DNA from: Planctomycetota bacterium
GTDB taxonomy: Bacteria > Planctomycetota > UBA1135 > UBA2386
Reading direction: 5' to 3'
Length of the DNA: 64,000 nucleotides
NCBI GenBank assembly: GCA_016794425.1
Contig: JAEUHR010000008.1
Coordinates: forward strand, 1-64,000
Part shown: piece by piece, positions 18,143 through 26,530 of the stretch
How positions within the stretch are numbered: the stretch's first letter is position 1
Layout of the letters: each line of letters begins with the position of its first letter
Translations under genes and position numbers: made by a program
The notes under the pieces: generated by a model
What the model was told of the DNA's origin: nothing
The model's database searches: none
The model's input: the letters and a program-made list of their open reading frames with translations, nothing else

Positions 18143-19477
18143 ATGCACTTCCTCCCTCTGTCGCGCGCCGCCTCGGCGGCCCTGTCGGTGGTCGCGGCCG
18201 CCGCGTTCGCACCTGCCCAGACGCTCGTCGCCTGGGGCAACAACACGTTCACGCAGCTGGTCGTGCCCGCGTCGCCGGCCGGCGGTTTCGCCGACATCGC
18301 CGCCGGCGGCTACCACGGACTCGCCCTGCGCCCCGACGGCTCGATCGCGGCCTGGGGTCGCAACAGCTACTTCCAGTGCAACGTGCCGGTGCTGCCGGGC
18401 GGCGTGACCTGGACCGCGATCCAGGCCGGCATCGAACACTCGCTCGGTCAACGTTCCGACGGCCAGTTGTCGGCGTGGGGCTACAACTACTACGGCCAGT
18501 GCAACGTGCCGGCGCTGCCACCGGGCACCAGCTACGTGCAGGCCGCCGCGGGCTACTACCACTCGATGGCGCTGCGCAGCGACGGCGCGCTGCTGTGCTG
18601 GGGCGACAACTGGGCCGGCCAGCTGACGCCGCCGGCGCTGCCGCCGGGCCTGACCTACGAACGCATCGCCGCGGGTTCGTCGCACGGCCTCGCGATCCGC
18701 AGCGACGGATCGATGGTCGCGTGGGGGCACGACAACTGGGGGCAGTGTGCCGTGCCGGCGCTGCCGGCCGGCCTGCGCTACACAGCGGTCGCCGGCGCGT
18801 TCGAACACACGGTCGCGCTGCGGTCGGACGGTTCGGCGGTCGCCTGGGGCCGCAACAACTACGGCCAGTGCAACGTGCCGGCGCTGCCTGCCGGCATGAC
18901 CTGGGTCGACGTCGCCTGCGGCCAGTACTTCACGCTGCTGCGCCGCTCGGACGGCGCGGTGGTGGGCTTCGGCGACAACGGCTGGGGTCAGTGCAACCCG
19001 CCGGCGCTCGGTGCCGGCCAGACCTTCAACGACCTCACGGCCGGCTACTTCTGGGGGCTGAGCAAGGTCGGCCCGACCAGCACCTACGTGACCGTCGGCA
19101 CCGGTTGCGCCGGCACACTGCCGCCGGCGCGCCTGGTGCCGGTCGACACGCCGAAGATCGGCAAGACGCTGCAGGTGCGCCTGTTCGACCTGCCGCTCGA
19201 CATCGCCGTGATGATCACCGGCTGGGGCGGCATCGCGCCGGTGGGACTCGACCTCGGGCTGGTCGGCATGCCGGGTTGCCCGCTGTGGAACACGCTCGAA
19301 CTGCAGGACCTGGTCGTCGGTTCGGGCACGCGAGCCCAGCATTCGCTGGTGCTGCCGCTCGACGTCACGCTGCTCGGGCTGAACCTGTTCCAGCAGGCGC
19401 TGGTGTTCGACAGCGGCGCCGGCAACGCGTTCGGCGCGGTGATGTCGAACGGCACCAGGCTGGTCGTCGGCCGGTAG
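18143..19477 (+). CDS. secreted RCC1-like propeller protein with C-terminal module
   Basis: The 444-residue protein has a signal peptide (MHFLPLSRAASAALSVVAAAAFAPA, Q at +1) followed by seven RCC1-like repeats of about 42 residues, such as GGYHGLALRPDGSIAAWGRN and GQCNVPALPAG. Each repeat ends with the 'WG.N..GQC.VP.LP' motif, with cysteines regularly spaced. Repeats of this kind form a seven-bladed propeller, so the ring is probably complete. The last about 130 residues are the shared module: GTGCAGTLPP, GMPGCPLWNT, SLVLPLDVTLLGLNLFQQ and NAFGAVMSNG. ATG at 18143 was chosen because it opens the signal peptide. It is divergent from the larger propeller gene; a role in binding or attachment outside the cell is inferred. 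Confidence 0.82.
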   Translation: MHFLPLSRAASAALSVVAAAAFAPAQTLVAWGNNTFTQLVVPASPAGGFADIAAGGYHGLALRPDGSIAAWGRNSYFQCNVPVLPGGVTWTAIQAGIEHSLGQRSDGQLSAWGYNYYGQCNVPALPPGTSYVQAAAGYYHSMALRSDGALLCWGDNWAGQLTPPALPPGLTYERIAAGSSHGLAIRSDGSMVAWGHDNWGQCAVPALPAGLRYTAVAGAFEHTVALRSDGSAVAWGRNNYGQCNVPALPAGMTWVDVACGQYFTLLRRSDGAVVGFGDNGWGQCNPPALGAGQTFNDLTAGYFWGLSKVGPTSTYVTVGTGCAGTLPPARLVPVDTPKIGKTLQVRLFDLPLDIAVMITGWGGIAPVGLDLGLVGMPGCPLWNTLELQDLVVGSGTRAQHSLVLPLDVTLLGLNLFQQALVFDSGAGNAFGAVMSNGTRLVVGR

Positions 19478-19534
19478 GGTTGGGCCGCGGCGGATTTTCG
19501 GTCACGATCCGCGGCGCCGGAGCACCGACGCCGC

Positions 19535-22500
19535 GTGGACGTTCCCTCCCCGAACCCGACCGACCGCCTGCTGGCCGAAACCGGCACGGTGCGGCGACTG
19601 GCGCAGGCGCTGGTGCGCCGCAGCGACTTGGCGCACGACGTCGCGCAGGACGTGATGCTGGTGGCGCTGCGGCAGAGCGAACCGCCGCACAACCTGCGCG
19701 GCTGGCTCGCCGCGGTCACGCGGCGGCTGGCCGGCAAGGCCGTGCGGTCGCAGCGGATCCGCGCGCTGGCCGAGGCGGCGGCGGCGCCGGCACCCGGCAG
19801 TGACGCCGAGGCGCGCACGGTCGAACGGCTGCGCCTGCATCGGCGGCTGACCGACGCGGTGCTGGCGCTGCCGGAGCCGTACCGCACGGTCGTGGCGCTG
19901 CGCTTTTTCGACGAACTGCCGCCGCGCGCGATCGCGCAGCGGCTCGGCACGTCGGGCGAAGTCGTGCGCAAGCGGCTGCAGCGCGGGCTCGAACTGCTGC
20001 GCGAACGGCTCGACGCCGACTTCGGCGACCGGGCACGCTGGGCCTTCGCCTGCGCGGCGTTCGGGCTCGTCGACGCGGGAGGTCCGTGGCTCCTGCTCTC
20101 GGTGCTCGCGATGAACAAGCTCGCTCTGCTGACCGCGGCCACGCTGGCCGTCGGTGTGTTCGTGTTCTGGCCGGACCGGTCGCCGCCGCCGCTCGCCGGC
20201 AGTGTCGCGACGGCCGACGCACCCGTGCCCGCGTCCGTCGGCACCGCGGCGCCGGCGCCGAACGAACCGGCACTGCGGCGCACGGAAGTGGGGACGACGG
20301 CGCCGCCCGACGGTGCGTTGCCGGCCAGCAGCGTCCTGGTCATCGACGCGTCGGACCGGCCGGTCGCCGACGCGGTCGTCTACAGCTGGTCTTCGGGCAG
20401 CCAGACGTGGAGCGAATGCGCGACCGATGCCGACGGCCGCGGCTCGTTGGGAGCGGTCCAGGGGCCCGGCGCCGTGCTGGTCGTCGCCGACGGGCATGTG
20501 CCATGGCACCAGGCGCTGGCCGAACGCCGCGGCGAGCACCGCCTCGTGCTGCCCGAAGGCGAGACGATCGACGGCACGCTGACGGTCGATGGCCAGCCCG
20601 GCGTCGGCTTCCGGCTCGGGTTCGACAGCCTGCCGCTCGACGCGTCGGTGCCGGGCGCACTGGCGGTCGACCTGCGGTTCCACCGCGGTGCGGTCGCGAC
20701 GACCGGCCGCAACGGTGCGTTCCGCTGCACAGGTCTGCCAGCCGGCTGGCAGGGCACGATCCACTTGCCGCTGACGCTCTGGCTGGTGGAACCGGTGCTG
20801 CCGGACGACGCCGGCCGCCTGCCGGTCGCGGCGCCGCAGCGGCAGATCGAGTTGCACACGACGCAGCTGCCGACCGTGCGCGGGCGCGTGGTGTGGCGCG
20901 ACACCGGCGAGCCGGCGGCGTGGCCGGACGTCACGGCCAACGCCGAGTTCCTGGACGGCCAGAACAGCCCGGTGATGGGTCACACGGGCTGGCGCGACGG
21001 CACGTTCGCGCTCGGCTTCTACGGCGGTTCGCAGGCGCGCGCGGCCGAGTGGCGCGACCCGCAGCGGCGGCCGGCGTTCCGCGCGGTGCGGCTCTGGGTC
21101 GAATCGGCGGACGACAGCGCCGAGGCCTTCGTCGAACTCGACGCCGCCCGGCTCGCCGCCGGCGAGGAGGTGGTCGTCTGGCTCGACCGGGCGCCGGTGA
21201 CGCACTTCCGGTGCGTCGACGAGGCGGATCGGCCGATCGCCGGTGCGCGCGTCAAGGCGCGCGCCGTCAGCGACCCGACGGACGCGACGGGCTGCGGCAC
21301 GTTTGCCGGCGCGCCGGCCGACGTGACGCTGGCAGGCGCCATGCACCACCGCATCGGTCCGGTGGCTCCGCGCGCCGCGGCGGCCGGCACGGCCGAGGAT
21401 CCGTTGGTGTTCGTGCTGGCGCCGACCAACGTGGTGCGCTTCCGCGTCGAAGGTGGCGACGTCACCGGCTGGCGCTACCGCCTGCGCAGTGACGTGGCGA
21501 TGTTCGCCGGCCCGCGGCAGCAGGACTCGCTCGACGAACTGCTGCACGCGGTGTCGATGGACTCCGGGGCGCGCGGGCGCACGCTGCCCGACGGTTCGAC
21601 GCAGTGGTACGACTTCTACGCCCGGTTCGAAGCCGACGCGGCGGGGAGGGCCACCGTGTGGTCGCTCGAGCCCGGCACGCCGTGCGAGATCCAGGTGCTC
21701 GACGACCTGCAGCGGCCGCTGGTGACGGCGCGGTTCGCGGCGCCGGCGTTCGGCGCCGAGGCCGAACTCGTGCTGCTGCTGCCGCCGGACATCGCGCCGT
21801 TCGCGGGCCGCGTCGTCGACGACGAGGGGCGGCCGGTGCCGCAGGTGGACGTGCGGCTGTCGTGCGACGAGCCGAGCGGCAGCACGGGTGTCGGACGCCG
21901 CACCGATCCGGACGGGCGGTTCGAGTTCGGCCGGCTGGGCGACCTGTCGAAGGTGCGCCTCGAACTGCAGCGCGACGGCTTCGTCGAGCAGCGGCACGAC
22001 CGGATCACGGCCGGCGCGCTGCAGACGTTCACGCTGCCGCGTGGCCGCGACGTCACCGTGCAGGTCGTCGACGAGCAGGGCCAGCCGGTCGACGAGGCAC
22101 CGCGCTGGCGCGACGACCGGCGCGAGCAGGTCGACCGGGTCAGCGCGGGTGTGTACCGCTTCCGCGGCCTGCCGGCTGGCGTCGCGACCTTCGCCTGCCG
22201 CATCGGCGCCGACGAGTTCGTGCTCGAACACGACACCGCCGCGCCGGTGGCGACGCTGCGCGTGCCGCGGCCGGGCCGCGTGCGCTTCGAATCGCCGAAC
22301 GGCTGGCCGGAGCCGACCCTGCCGCGCGGCAGCCTCGTCGTCGCGGCGACCTGTCTGGTCGGCGGCCACCAGCCGGTGCGCCTGCACGGCGCCAAGCGCG
22401 GTGAGGCTGGCACGCTGCTGCCCGGCAGCTGGCGGTTCGAGCTGCTCGAGGTGGGCCTGCCCCAGCAAGGGCTGCCGGGACCGGTGCGCGACACCGGCCT

Positions 22501-22555
22501 CGCCGCCGAACTGCAAGTCACGGCGGGCGCCGAAGTGACGGCCGTGCTGCGGTGA
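19535..22555 (+). CDS. ECF-like sigma factor fused to a membrane anchor and carboxypeptidase-regulatory-like domains
   Basis: The 1006-residue protein starts with sigma regions 2 and 4 (about 1-175): DLAHDVAQDVMLVALRQ, NLRGWLAAVTRRLAGKAVR, and LPEPYRTVVALRFFDELPPRAIAQRLGTSGEVVRKRL. A membrane helix follows at about 192-210 (KLALLTAATLAVGVFVFW). The remaining about 790 residues are proline- and alanine-rich linkers plus repeated beta-sandwich domains of the carboxypeptidase-regulatory type, e.g. VLVIDASDRPVADAVVY...TDADGRGSLG and FAGRVVDDEGRPVPQVDVRLS...TDPDGRFEFG. The sigma part would face the cytoplasm and the rest the outside, suggesting a one-protein sensor that releases or presents the sigma domain. 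The start is GTG at 19535. No partner anti-sigma gene is adjacent. Confidence 0.8.
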   Translation: MDVPSPNPTDRLLAETGTVRRLAQALVRRSDLAHDVAQDVMLVALRQSEPPHNLRGWLAAVTRRLAGKAVRSQRIRALAEAAAAPAPGSDAEARTVERLRLHRRLTDAVLALPEPYRTVVALRFFDELPPRAIAQRLGTSGEVVRKRLQRGLELLRERLDADFGDRARWAFACAAFGLVDAGGPWLLLSVLAMNKLALLTAATLAVGVFVFWPDRSPPPLAGSVATADAPVPASVGTAAPAPNEPALRRTEVGTTAPPDGALPASSVLVIDASDRPVADAVVYSWSSGSQTWSECATDADGRGSLGAVQGPGAVLVVADGHVPWHQALAERRGEHRLVLPEGETIDGTLTVDGQPGVGFRLGFDSLPLDASVPGALAVDLRFHRGAVATTGRNGAFRCTGLPAGWQGTIHLPLTLWLVEPVLPDDAGRLPVAAPQRQIELHTTQLPTVRGRVVWRDTGEPAAWPDVTANAEFLDGQNSPVMGHTGWRDGTFALGFYGGSQARAAEWRDPQRRPAFRAVRLWVESADDSAEAFVELDAARLAAGEEVVVWLDRAPVTHFRCVDEADRPIAGARVKARAVSDPTDATGCGTFAGAPADVTLAGAMHHRIGPVAPRAAAAGTAEDPLVFVLAPTNVVRFRVEGGDVTGWRYRLRSDVAMFAGPRQQDSLDELLHAVSMDSGARGRTLPDGSTQWYDFYARFEADAAGRATVWSLEPGTPCEIQVLDDLQRPLVTARFAAPAFGAEAELVLLLPPDIAPFAGRVVDDEGRPVPQVDVRLSCDEPSGSTGVGRRTDPDGRFEFGRLGDLSKVRLELQRDGFVEQRHDRITAGALQTFTLPRGRDVTVQVVDEQGQPVDEAPRWRDDRREQVDRVSAGVYRFRGLPAGVATFACRIGADEFVLEHDTAAPVATLRVPRPGRVRFESPNGWPEPTLPRGSLVVAATCLVGGHQPVRLHGAKRGEAGTLLPGSWRFELLEVGLPQQGLPGPVRDTGLAAELQVTAGAEVTAVLR

Positions 22556-22704
22556 GGCGATGTTCGGCCGCACGGCGTAGACTGCGCCGGGCCACCGCCC
22601 GCACCCGCCCATCGCGCGGCGCATGTGGTGGCGATCGACCCGGAGTTCGCGGCGGACGTGTTCGCGCCGCGCCGGTGACCGACGCCGCGGCCGCGGGGCA
22701 GGGC
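22556..22704. other. intergenic gap between convergent genes
   Basis: This 149-bp stretch lies between the ends of the tethered sigma factor gene and the ankyrin gene. I see no open frame with coding character, no clear stem followed by T-run and no repeat in it. Confidence 0.5.
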
Positions 22705-23277
22705 TCACCAGCCGAAGGCCTGCTCGGCGGACTCGAAACCGTAGCCTGACAGCTGCGCGAACACCGACGCGCGCGTGACGCCGCGACGGGCGAGTTCGTC
22801 GACCAGTTCCGCGCGCGCTGCCGGCTGCCAGTCCTGCATCGCGCCGAAGATCGTGTCGGTGGTAGCGAACACGTAGTCGGCCCTGGCGCCGTGGTCGAGC
22901 AGCAGCAGGACGACGTCGAGCGCCCGGGCGCGCACCGCGCAGCTCAGCGGATTCTCGCCGAAGTGGTCGTTGTAGCGGTTCGGGTCGGCGCCTGCGGCGA
23001 GCAGTCGTCGTGCACAGCCGAGGCGGCCCAGCACGCAGGCGTAGTGGAGCGGGGTTCGGTGCGTGTCGTCGGTCGAGTCCACGTCGACACCCAGCGACAG
23101 CAGCGTTGCCGCGCCGCTCGGGAAGTCCTCGATCACGCACCAGTGCAGCAGCGGCGAGCCGATGCGCGTCGCGTGCGGCAGCGACGGGTCGGCTGCAGCG
23201 AGCCGACGAGCCGCGTCGGGCTGGTCGATGCACGCCGCGAGGAAATCACCTACCGGGTCGTCGCGGTCATCGGCCAT
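22705..23277 (-). CDS. ankyrin-repeat protein
   Basis: The 190-residue protein has no signal peptide. Ankyrin repeats are visible: GSPLLHWCVIEDFPSGAATLLSLGVDVDSTD, then THRTPLHYACVLGRLGCARRLLAAGADPN, then ENPLSCAVRARALDVVLLLLDHGARADY. This gives about three and a half repeats with the 'TPLHYA...G....A..LL..GAD' core. Ankyrin repeats mediate protein-protein contacts; the partner is unknown. ATG at 23277 follows the stop of the upstream 156-residue gene by one base, so both are likely in one operon with the acyl-CoA enzyme above. Confidence 0.8.
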   Translation of the reverse strand: MADDRDDPVGDFLAACIDQPDAARRLAAADPSLPHATRIGSPLLHWCVIEDFPSGAATLLSLGVDVDSTDDTHRTPLHYACVLGRLGCARRLLAAGADPNRYNDHFGENPLSCAVRARALDVVLLLLDHGARADYVFATTDTIFGAMQDWQPAARAELVDELARRGVTRASVFAQLSGYGFESAEQAFGW

Positions 23278-23278
23278 G

Positions 23279-23749
23279 CTACGCCTGCCGCCACTTCCGC
23301 CAGACGTCGCGCCGTTCGAACAGCGGCGCCCGCGGGTCGATCGCTTCGCGGCGCGGCACGTGGCTCGCACGCGCCTCGACCAGCATCGTCTGGCTGCGCG
23401 GGCCGCTGCCGCGGTTGCTGTCGAGGCAGCCGAGCAGGAACCCGGCCAGCCGCGCCGGCGCCACCGGCGTCCACGGCGACGACCAGCCGTGGTTGCCGCA
23501 GGTCGCGAACAGGTCGCCGCGCAGCCGCCGGTAGACGCAGAAGATCGCGCCGTAGTCGAACGGCTGGCCCGACGCCGGCGGTTCGCCGTGGTAGAGGAAG
23601 TCGAAGAAGCGCAGGCCGCCGCGGCGCGGGATCGCGCGCAGCAGCGCCGCGACCGTGGTCGCGTCGGCAGCCGCGGTGAACGCGGCTTCGACCGCGTGCG
23701 GCACCTTCGTCGGGTGCCACTCGAGGCCCGGGATCGACGGCAGGGCCAT
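23279..23749 (-). CDS. conserved-looking hypothetical protein, 156 aa
   Basis: I do not recognise this protein. It begins MALPSIPGLEWHPTKVPHAVEA, contains GGLRFFDFLYHGEPPASGQPF and FDYGAIFCVYRRLRGDLFATCGNHG, and ends in a charged tail rich in arginine (HVPRREAIDPRAPLFERRDVWRKW). There is no signal peptide or membrane segment. The start ATG lies 2 bp after the stop of the hydroxyacyl-CoA dehydrogenase fusion, and the ankyrin gene starts 1 bp after its own stop, so translation of the three genes is probably coupled. The coding frame has the same strong G/C third-position bias as its neighbours. Confidence 0.65.
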   Translation of the reverse strand: MALPSIPGLEWHPTKVPHAVEAAFTAAADATTVAALLRAIPRRGGLRFFDFLYHGEPPASGQPFDYGAIFCVYRRLRGDLFATCGNHGWSSPWTPVAPARLAGFLLGCLDSNRGSGPRSQTMLVEARASHVPRREAIDPRAPLFERRDVWRKWRQA

Positions 23750-23751
23750 GT

Positions 23752-25776
23752 TCAGCGGTGCACGAACGGCGCCTTGGCCTTTGGTCCGTGCGCGAGGAAG
23801 TTGTCGACGCCGATGCGCATGTCCTCGGTGCCGCAGACTTCGCCGAAGCACTTCGCCTCGAACGGGATCGCGTCCTTCAGCGGCAGCTTCGCGGCGCCGA
23901 GGATCGCCTTCTGCAGGATCGCGTCGACCTTCCGGCTCAGGTGGCCGATCTCGACCGCCGGCAGCGACGCGGGCACGTTCGGCAGCGGGCCCTCGGCCAT
24001 GCGCGAGCGCGCGGCCTTGCCGCTGGCCATGTCCTTGGCGAGCTGCACGGCGCGGCCGACCAGGTCGCCGTCGACCTCTTCGCGGATCAGGCCGAACGCG
24101 AGCGCCTTCTCGCTGCTGATCGGCCGGCAGGTGCGCAGCATCTCGTTGGCGCGCTCGAGGCCGATGAGCCGCGGCAGGCGCACGGTGCCGCCGGCACCGG
24201 GGATGATGCCGAGGTTGGCCTCGGGCTGGCCGGCCAGCACCTTGAGGCCCTTCTGCGCGATGCGTGCCTCGCACGCCATCGCCAGCTCGATGCCGCCGCC
24301 GAACGCGAGGCCGTTCAGCGCCGCGACGGTCGGCTTCTGCACCGCCTGCACCGCGTCGACGCAGACCTGCGAACCGCGCGAGGTCGCTTCGCCCTTCGCG
24401 ACGCTGTCGATCTTGGCCAGGAAGTGCACGTCGGCGCCGCTGACGAACGCCTTCTTGCCGAAGCCGGTCAGCACGATGCCCTGCACCTTCGGGTCCTGGT
24501 CGCACTCCTGGAAGCGGCGCCGGATCTCCTCGAACACGCCCTGGTCGAGCGCGTTCAGCACCTTCGGCCGGCGGATCGTCAGCACGGCGATGCCGGCGCG
24601 GTCCTCGCGCAGCACGACCGGCACGTCGAACGGCTTGTTCTCGGCGCCGTGCGCGGCGATGCACTTCGGCACGACGAACTTCGCGTGCTTCTTCGCGTAG
24701 GCCTGCACCAGCTCGAGCGCCTTCCGAGTGCCGACCTCGTTCATGAACGTGAACGCCGGCTTCATGTCGAGCGCGATCTCGATGCCCATGTTGAAATCGG
24801 CGATCGTCACCAGGCCCGCGTCGACGATCTCGCCGCAGATGCCGAAGTAGGCGCCGAGCAGGTCGTCGCGGATCCGGGCCGCGACCGCCGGCGGCACGTC
24901 GACCTGTTCGCCGCGCGCCGGCACGTCCCAGTTGGCCTTCTGCGCGACCTTGTCCTTCAGCGACTGCGGCGTGCGGAACCAGCCGTTGATCTTGGTCGTG
25001 TAGTTGTCGAGGCCGACGGCGGTGATCGGGTTGCCGCCGGTCAGGTTCATCGCCGTGAACGAACCGACGCCCATGCGGAACGTCTGCTTGCAGACCACGT
25101 CGATCTGCTTGGTCGTCGCTTTGCCCTCTTCGGCCAGCAGCGCGCAGGCGAAGAACAGGCCCTCGAACACCGGGTCCAGCGCGTAGCCGTAGCGCGACCG
25201 GACCGGGATCGGCACCTTGCCGATCGCTTCGTAGAACGACAGCAGCCACTGCCGCGTCGCCGCCGCCGTGTCCTTGCCGGAGACGACCTCGACCATCAGG
25301 TTGCGCTCGGCCGGGAAGAAGTAGTGCACGACGCCGGTGCGGTCCTTCTTCTTGCTGTTGGCGAAGATCACCTCGGGCTCGAGGTGGCTCGAGTTGCTGA
25401 CCAGGATCGCGTCGTCGCCGACGAGGTTCTCGACCTGGCCGAAGATCTTGCCCTTCAGCTCCTTGTTCTCGGTCGCGGCCTCGACGACCAGGTCGGCGCC
25501 GCGCACGGCCTCGTAGTCGGCCGTGAACGTGACGCTGCCGAGCATCTGCGCCTGCTGCTCGGCGGTGAACGCGCCGCTCTCGACGCCCTTCTGCACCTTC
25601 TTCTCGAGCTTCGCCTTGCCCTTGGCGAGCGCGTCGGTGCTGACGTCGACGACGACGGTCTTCACGCCGAACGGGCTCAGGACCTTGGTGAAGTAGAGCG
25701 CGATGTCGGGGCCGATCTGGCCGGAGCCGATGACGGCGACCTTGTGCAGCGTGCGACCTTGGTGGGTGAAGCTCAT
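23752..25776 (-). CDS. 3-hydroxyacyl-CoA dehydrogenase / enoyl-CoA hydratase fusion
   Basis: The 674-residue bifunctional beta-oxidation enzyme begins with the dehydrogenase: NAD-binding VAVIGSGQIGPDIALYF, NSSHLEP, and the catalytic-histidine region GVVHYFFPAERNLMVEVV; its helical second domain spans about 200-380. A crotonase domain follows from about 410 with GADVHFLAKID, NGLAFGGGIELAMACE and QPEANLGIIPGAGGTVRL, so both catalytic glutamates are present. The order is opposite to FadB, where the hydratase comes first. Substrates are probably fatty acyl-CoA intermediates; no thiolase is next to it. ATG at 25776 precedes the Rossmann motif directly; upstream sequence in frame is arginine-rich shadow. 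Confidence 0.87.
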   Translation of the reverse strand: MSFTHQGRTLHKVAVIGSGQIGPDIALYFTKVLSPFGVKTVVVDVSTDALAKGKAKLEKKVQKGVESGAFTAEQQAQMLGSVTFTADYEAVRGADLVVEAATENKELKGKIFGQVENLVGDDAILVSNSSHLEPEVIFANSKKKDRTGVVHYFFPAERNLMVEVVSGKDTAAATRQWLLSFYEAIGKVPIPVRSRYGYALDPVFEGLFFACALLAEEGKATTKQIDVVCKQTFRMGVGSFTAMNLTGGNPITAVGLDNYTTKINGWFRTPQSLKDKVAQKANWDVPARGEQVDVPPAVAARIRDDLLGAYFGICGEIVDAGLVTIADFNMGIEIALDMKPAFTFMNEVGTRKALELVQAYAKKHAKFVVPKCIAAHGAENKPFDVPVVLREDRAGIAVLTIRRPKVLNALDQGVFEEIRRRFQECDQDPKVQGIVLTGFGKKAFVSGADVHFLAKIDSVAKGEATSRGSQVCVDAVQAVQKPTVAALNGLAFGGGIELAMACEARIAQKGLKVLAGQPEANLGIIPGAGGTVRLPRLIGLERANEMLRTCRPISSEKALAFGLIREEVDGDLVGRAVQLAKDMASGKAARSRMAEGPLPNVPASLPAVEIGHLSRKVDAILQKAILGAAKLPLKDAIPFEAKCFGEVCGTEDMRIGVDNFLAHGPKAKAPFVHR

Positions 25777-25844
25777 GGGGGATCCGGTTCGGGGGGCGAG
25801 CACGGTAGCCAGCCGGCCGGGGCGGCGGAAGGGCGCGGCCGCCG

Positions 25845-26513
25845 TCAGGTCGCGTGGGTCGTGGCTTTCCGGCCCAGGTCGACGAACAGGAGCCGCGCGC
25901 TGCCGTTCGTTGCCATTGCCCCCGCCCAGTCGGCCACGAAGCGGTCGAACGTCGGGCGGTCCGTCGTCCGCATGGTGTTCGCGTCGCGCCACAGCAGCGC
26001 CTTCGCGCCGGTGCCACGGCGCTCGTGCGCGATGTGCGCCACGATGCGCGCGACGGGATCGTGCGGCTCCCCGAACGCCCCGAACGCAGCGTCCAGCGCG
26101 TCGGCGAGGTCCGAAGCGGAGCGGATGCGGGAGCCGTCCAACTCGCGGGCTTCATGGCCGTGGTTGCGGAGGACGTCGAGGATGGCCCCTGCGGCCGTGG
26201 CGTCGTGGGCGAGTACGCAGCAGCGACCGGCGGCGGGCAATGCCAGCTCGAGACCGACCGGCGGAAAGCCGGGAGGACGCAGCACGAACCAAGCGAGCAA
26301 GGCGACCGTCGCGCCGATCGGGAGGGTCTCCCAACCCCATTCGAGTCGATAGGCGATGTAGAGGTTGAGCAGGGCCATCGCCGCGTAGCAGCCGCGCATC
26401 AGGGGCCTGCCCGCGAACGGTCGCCGCGTCGCGACACCGGACAACGGCTCGCACAGCCCTCGCTCCGAGGCGAGGTCCCCGTCGACGGCCCGATCGTCGC
26501 TCATGGCCCGCAT
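25845..26513 (-). CDS. membrane protein with possible barstar-like domain (paralogue 1)
   Basis: The 222-residue protein has a short charged N-terminus, two hydrophobic helices (GCYAAMALLNLYIAYRLEWG and LPIGATVALLAWFVLRP) and a soluble C-terminal domain with HGHEARELDGSRIRSASDL, ADALDAAFGAFGEPHDPVA, AKALLWRDANTM and SARLLFVDLG. The soluble part aligns well with the protein at 29802-30545 (ELDG..I.S..DL..AL...FG, then ALLWR, then LLF.DL). The pattern of a beta strand with LDG, a helix starting I.S..DL, a central 'LxW' strand and a final hydrophobic strand resembles barstar, the barnase inhibitor. That is a fold-level guess. The start at 26513 is uncertain; ATG at 26504 is also possible. Confidence 0.6.
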   Translation of the reverse strand: MRAMSDDRAVDGDLASERGLCEPLSGVATRRPFAGRPLMRGCYAAMALLNLYIAYRLEWGWETLPIGATVALLAWFVLRPPGFPPVGLELALPAAGRCCVLAHDATAAGAILDVLRNHGHEARELDGSRIRSASDLADALDAAFGAFGEPHDPVARIVAHIAHERRGTGAKALLWRDANTMRTTDRPTFDRFVADWAGAMATNGSARLLFVDLGRKATTHAT

Positions 26514-26530
26514 GCTAGCGCCCGCGGCCG

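Noticed and set aside
19502..23233. A 1243-codon minus-strand frame opposite the tethered sigma factor
   Set aside because: Spans the end of one gene and parts of others, with no domain and no promoter; shadow coding.
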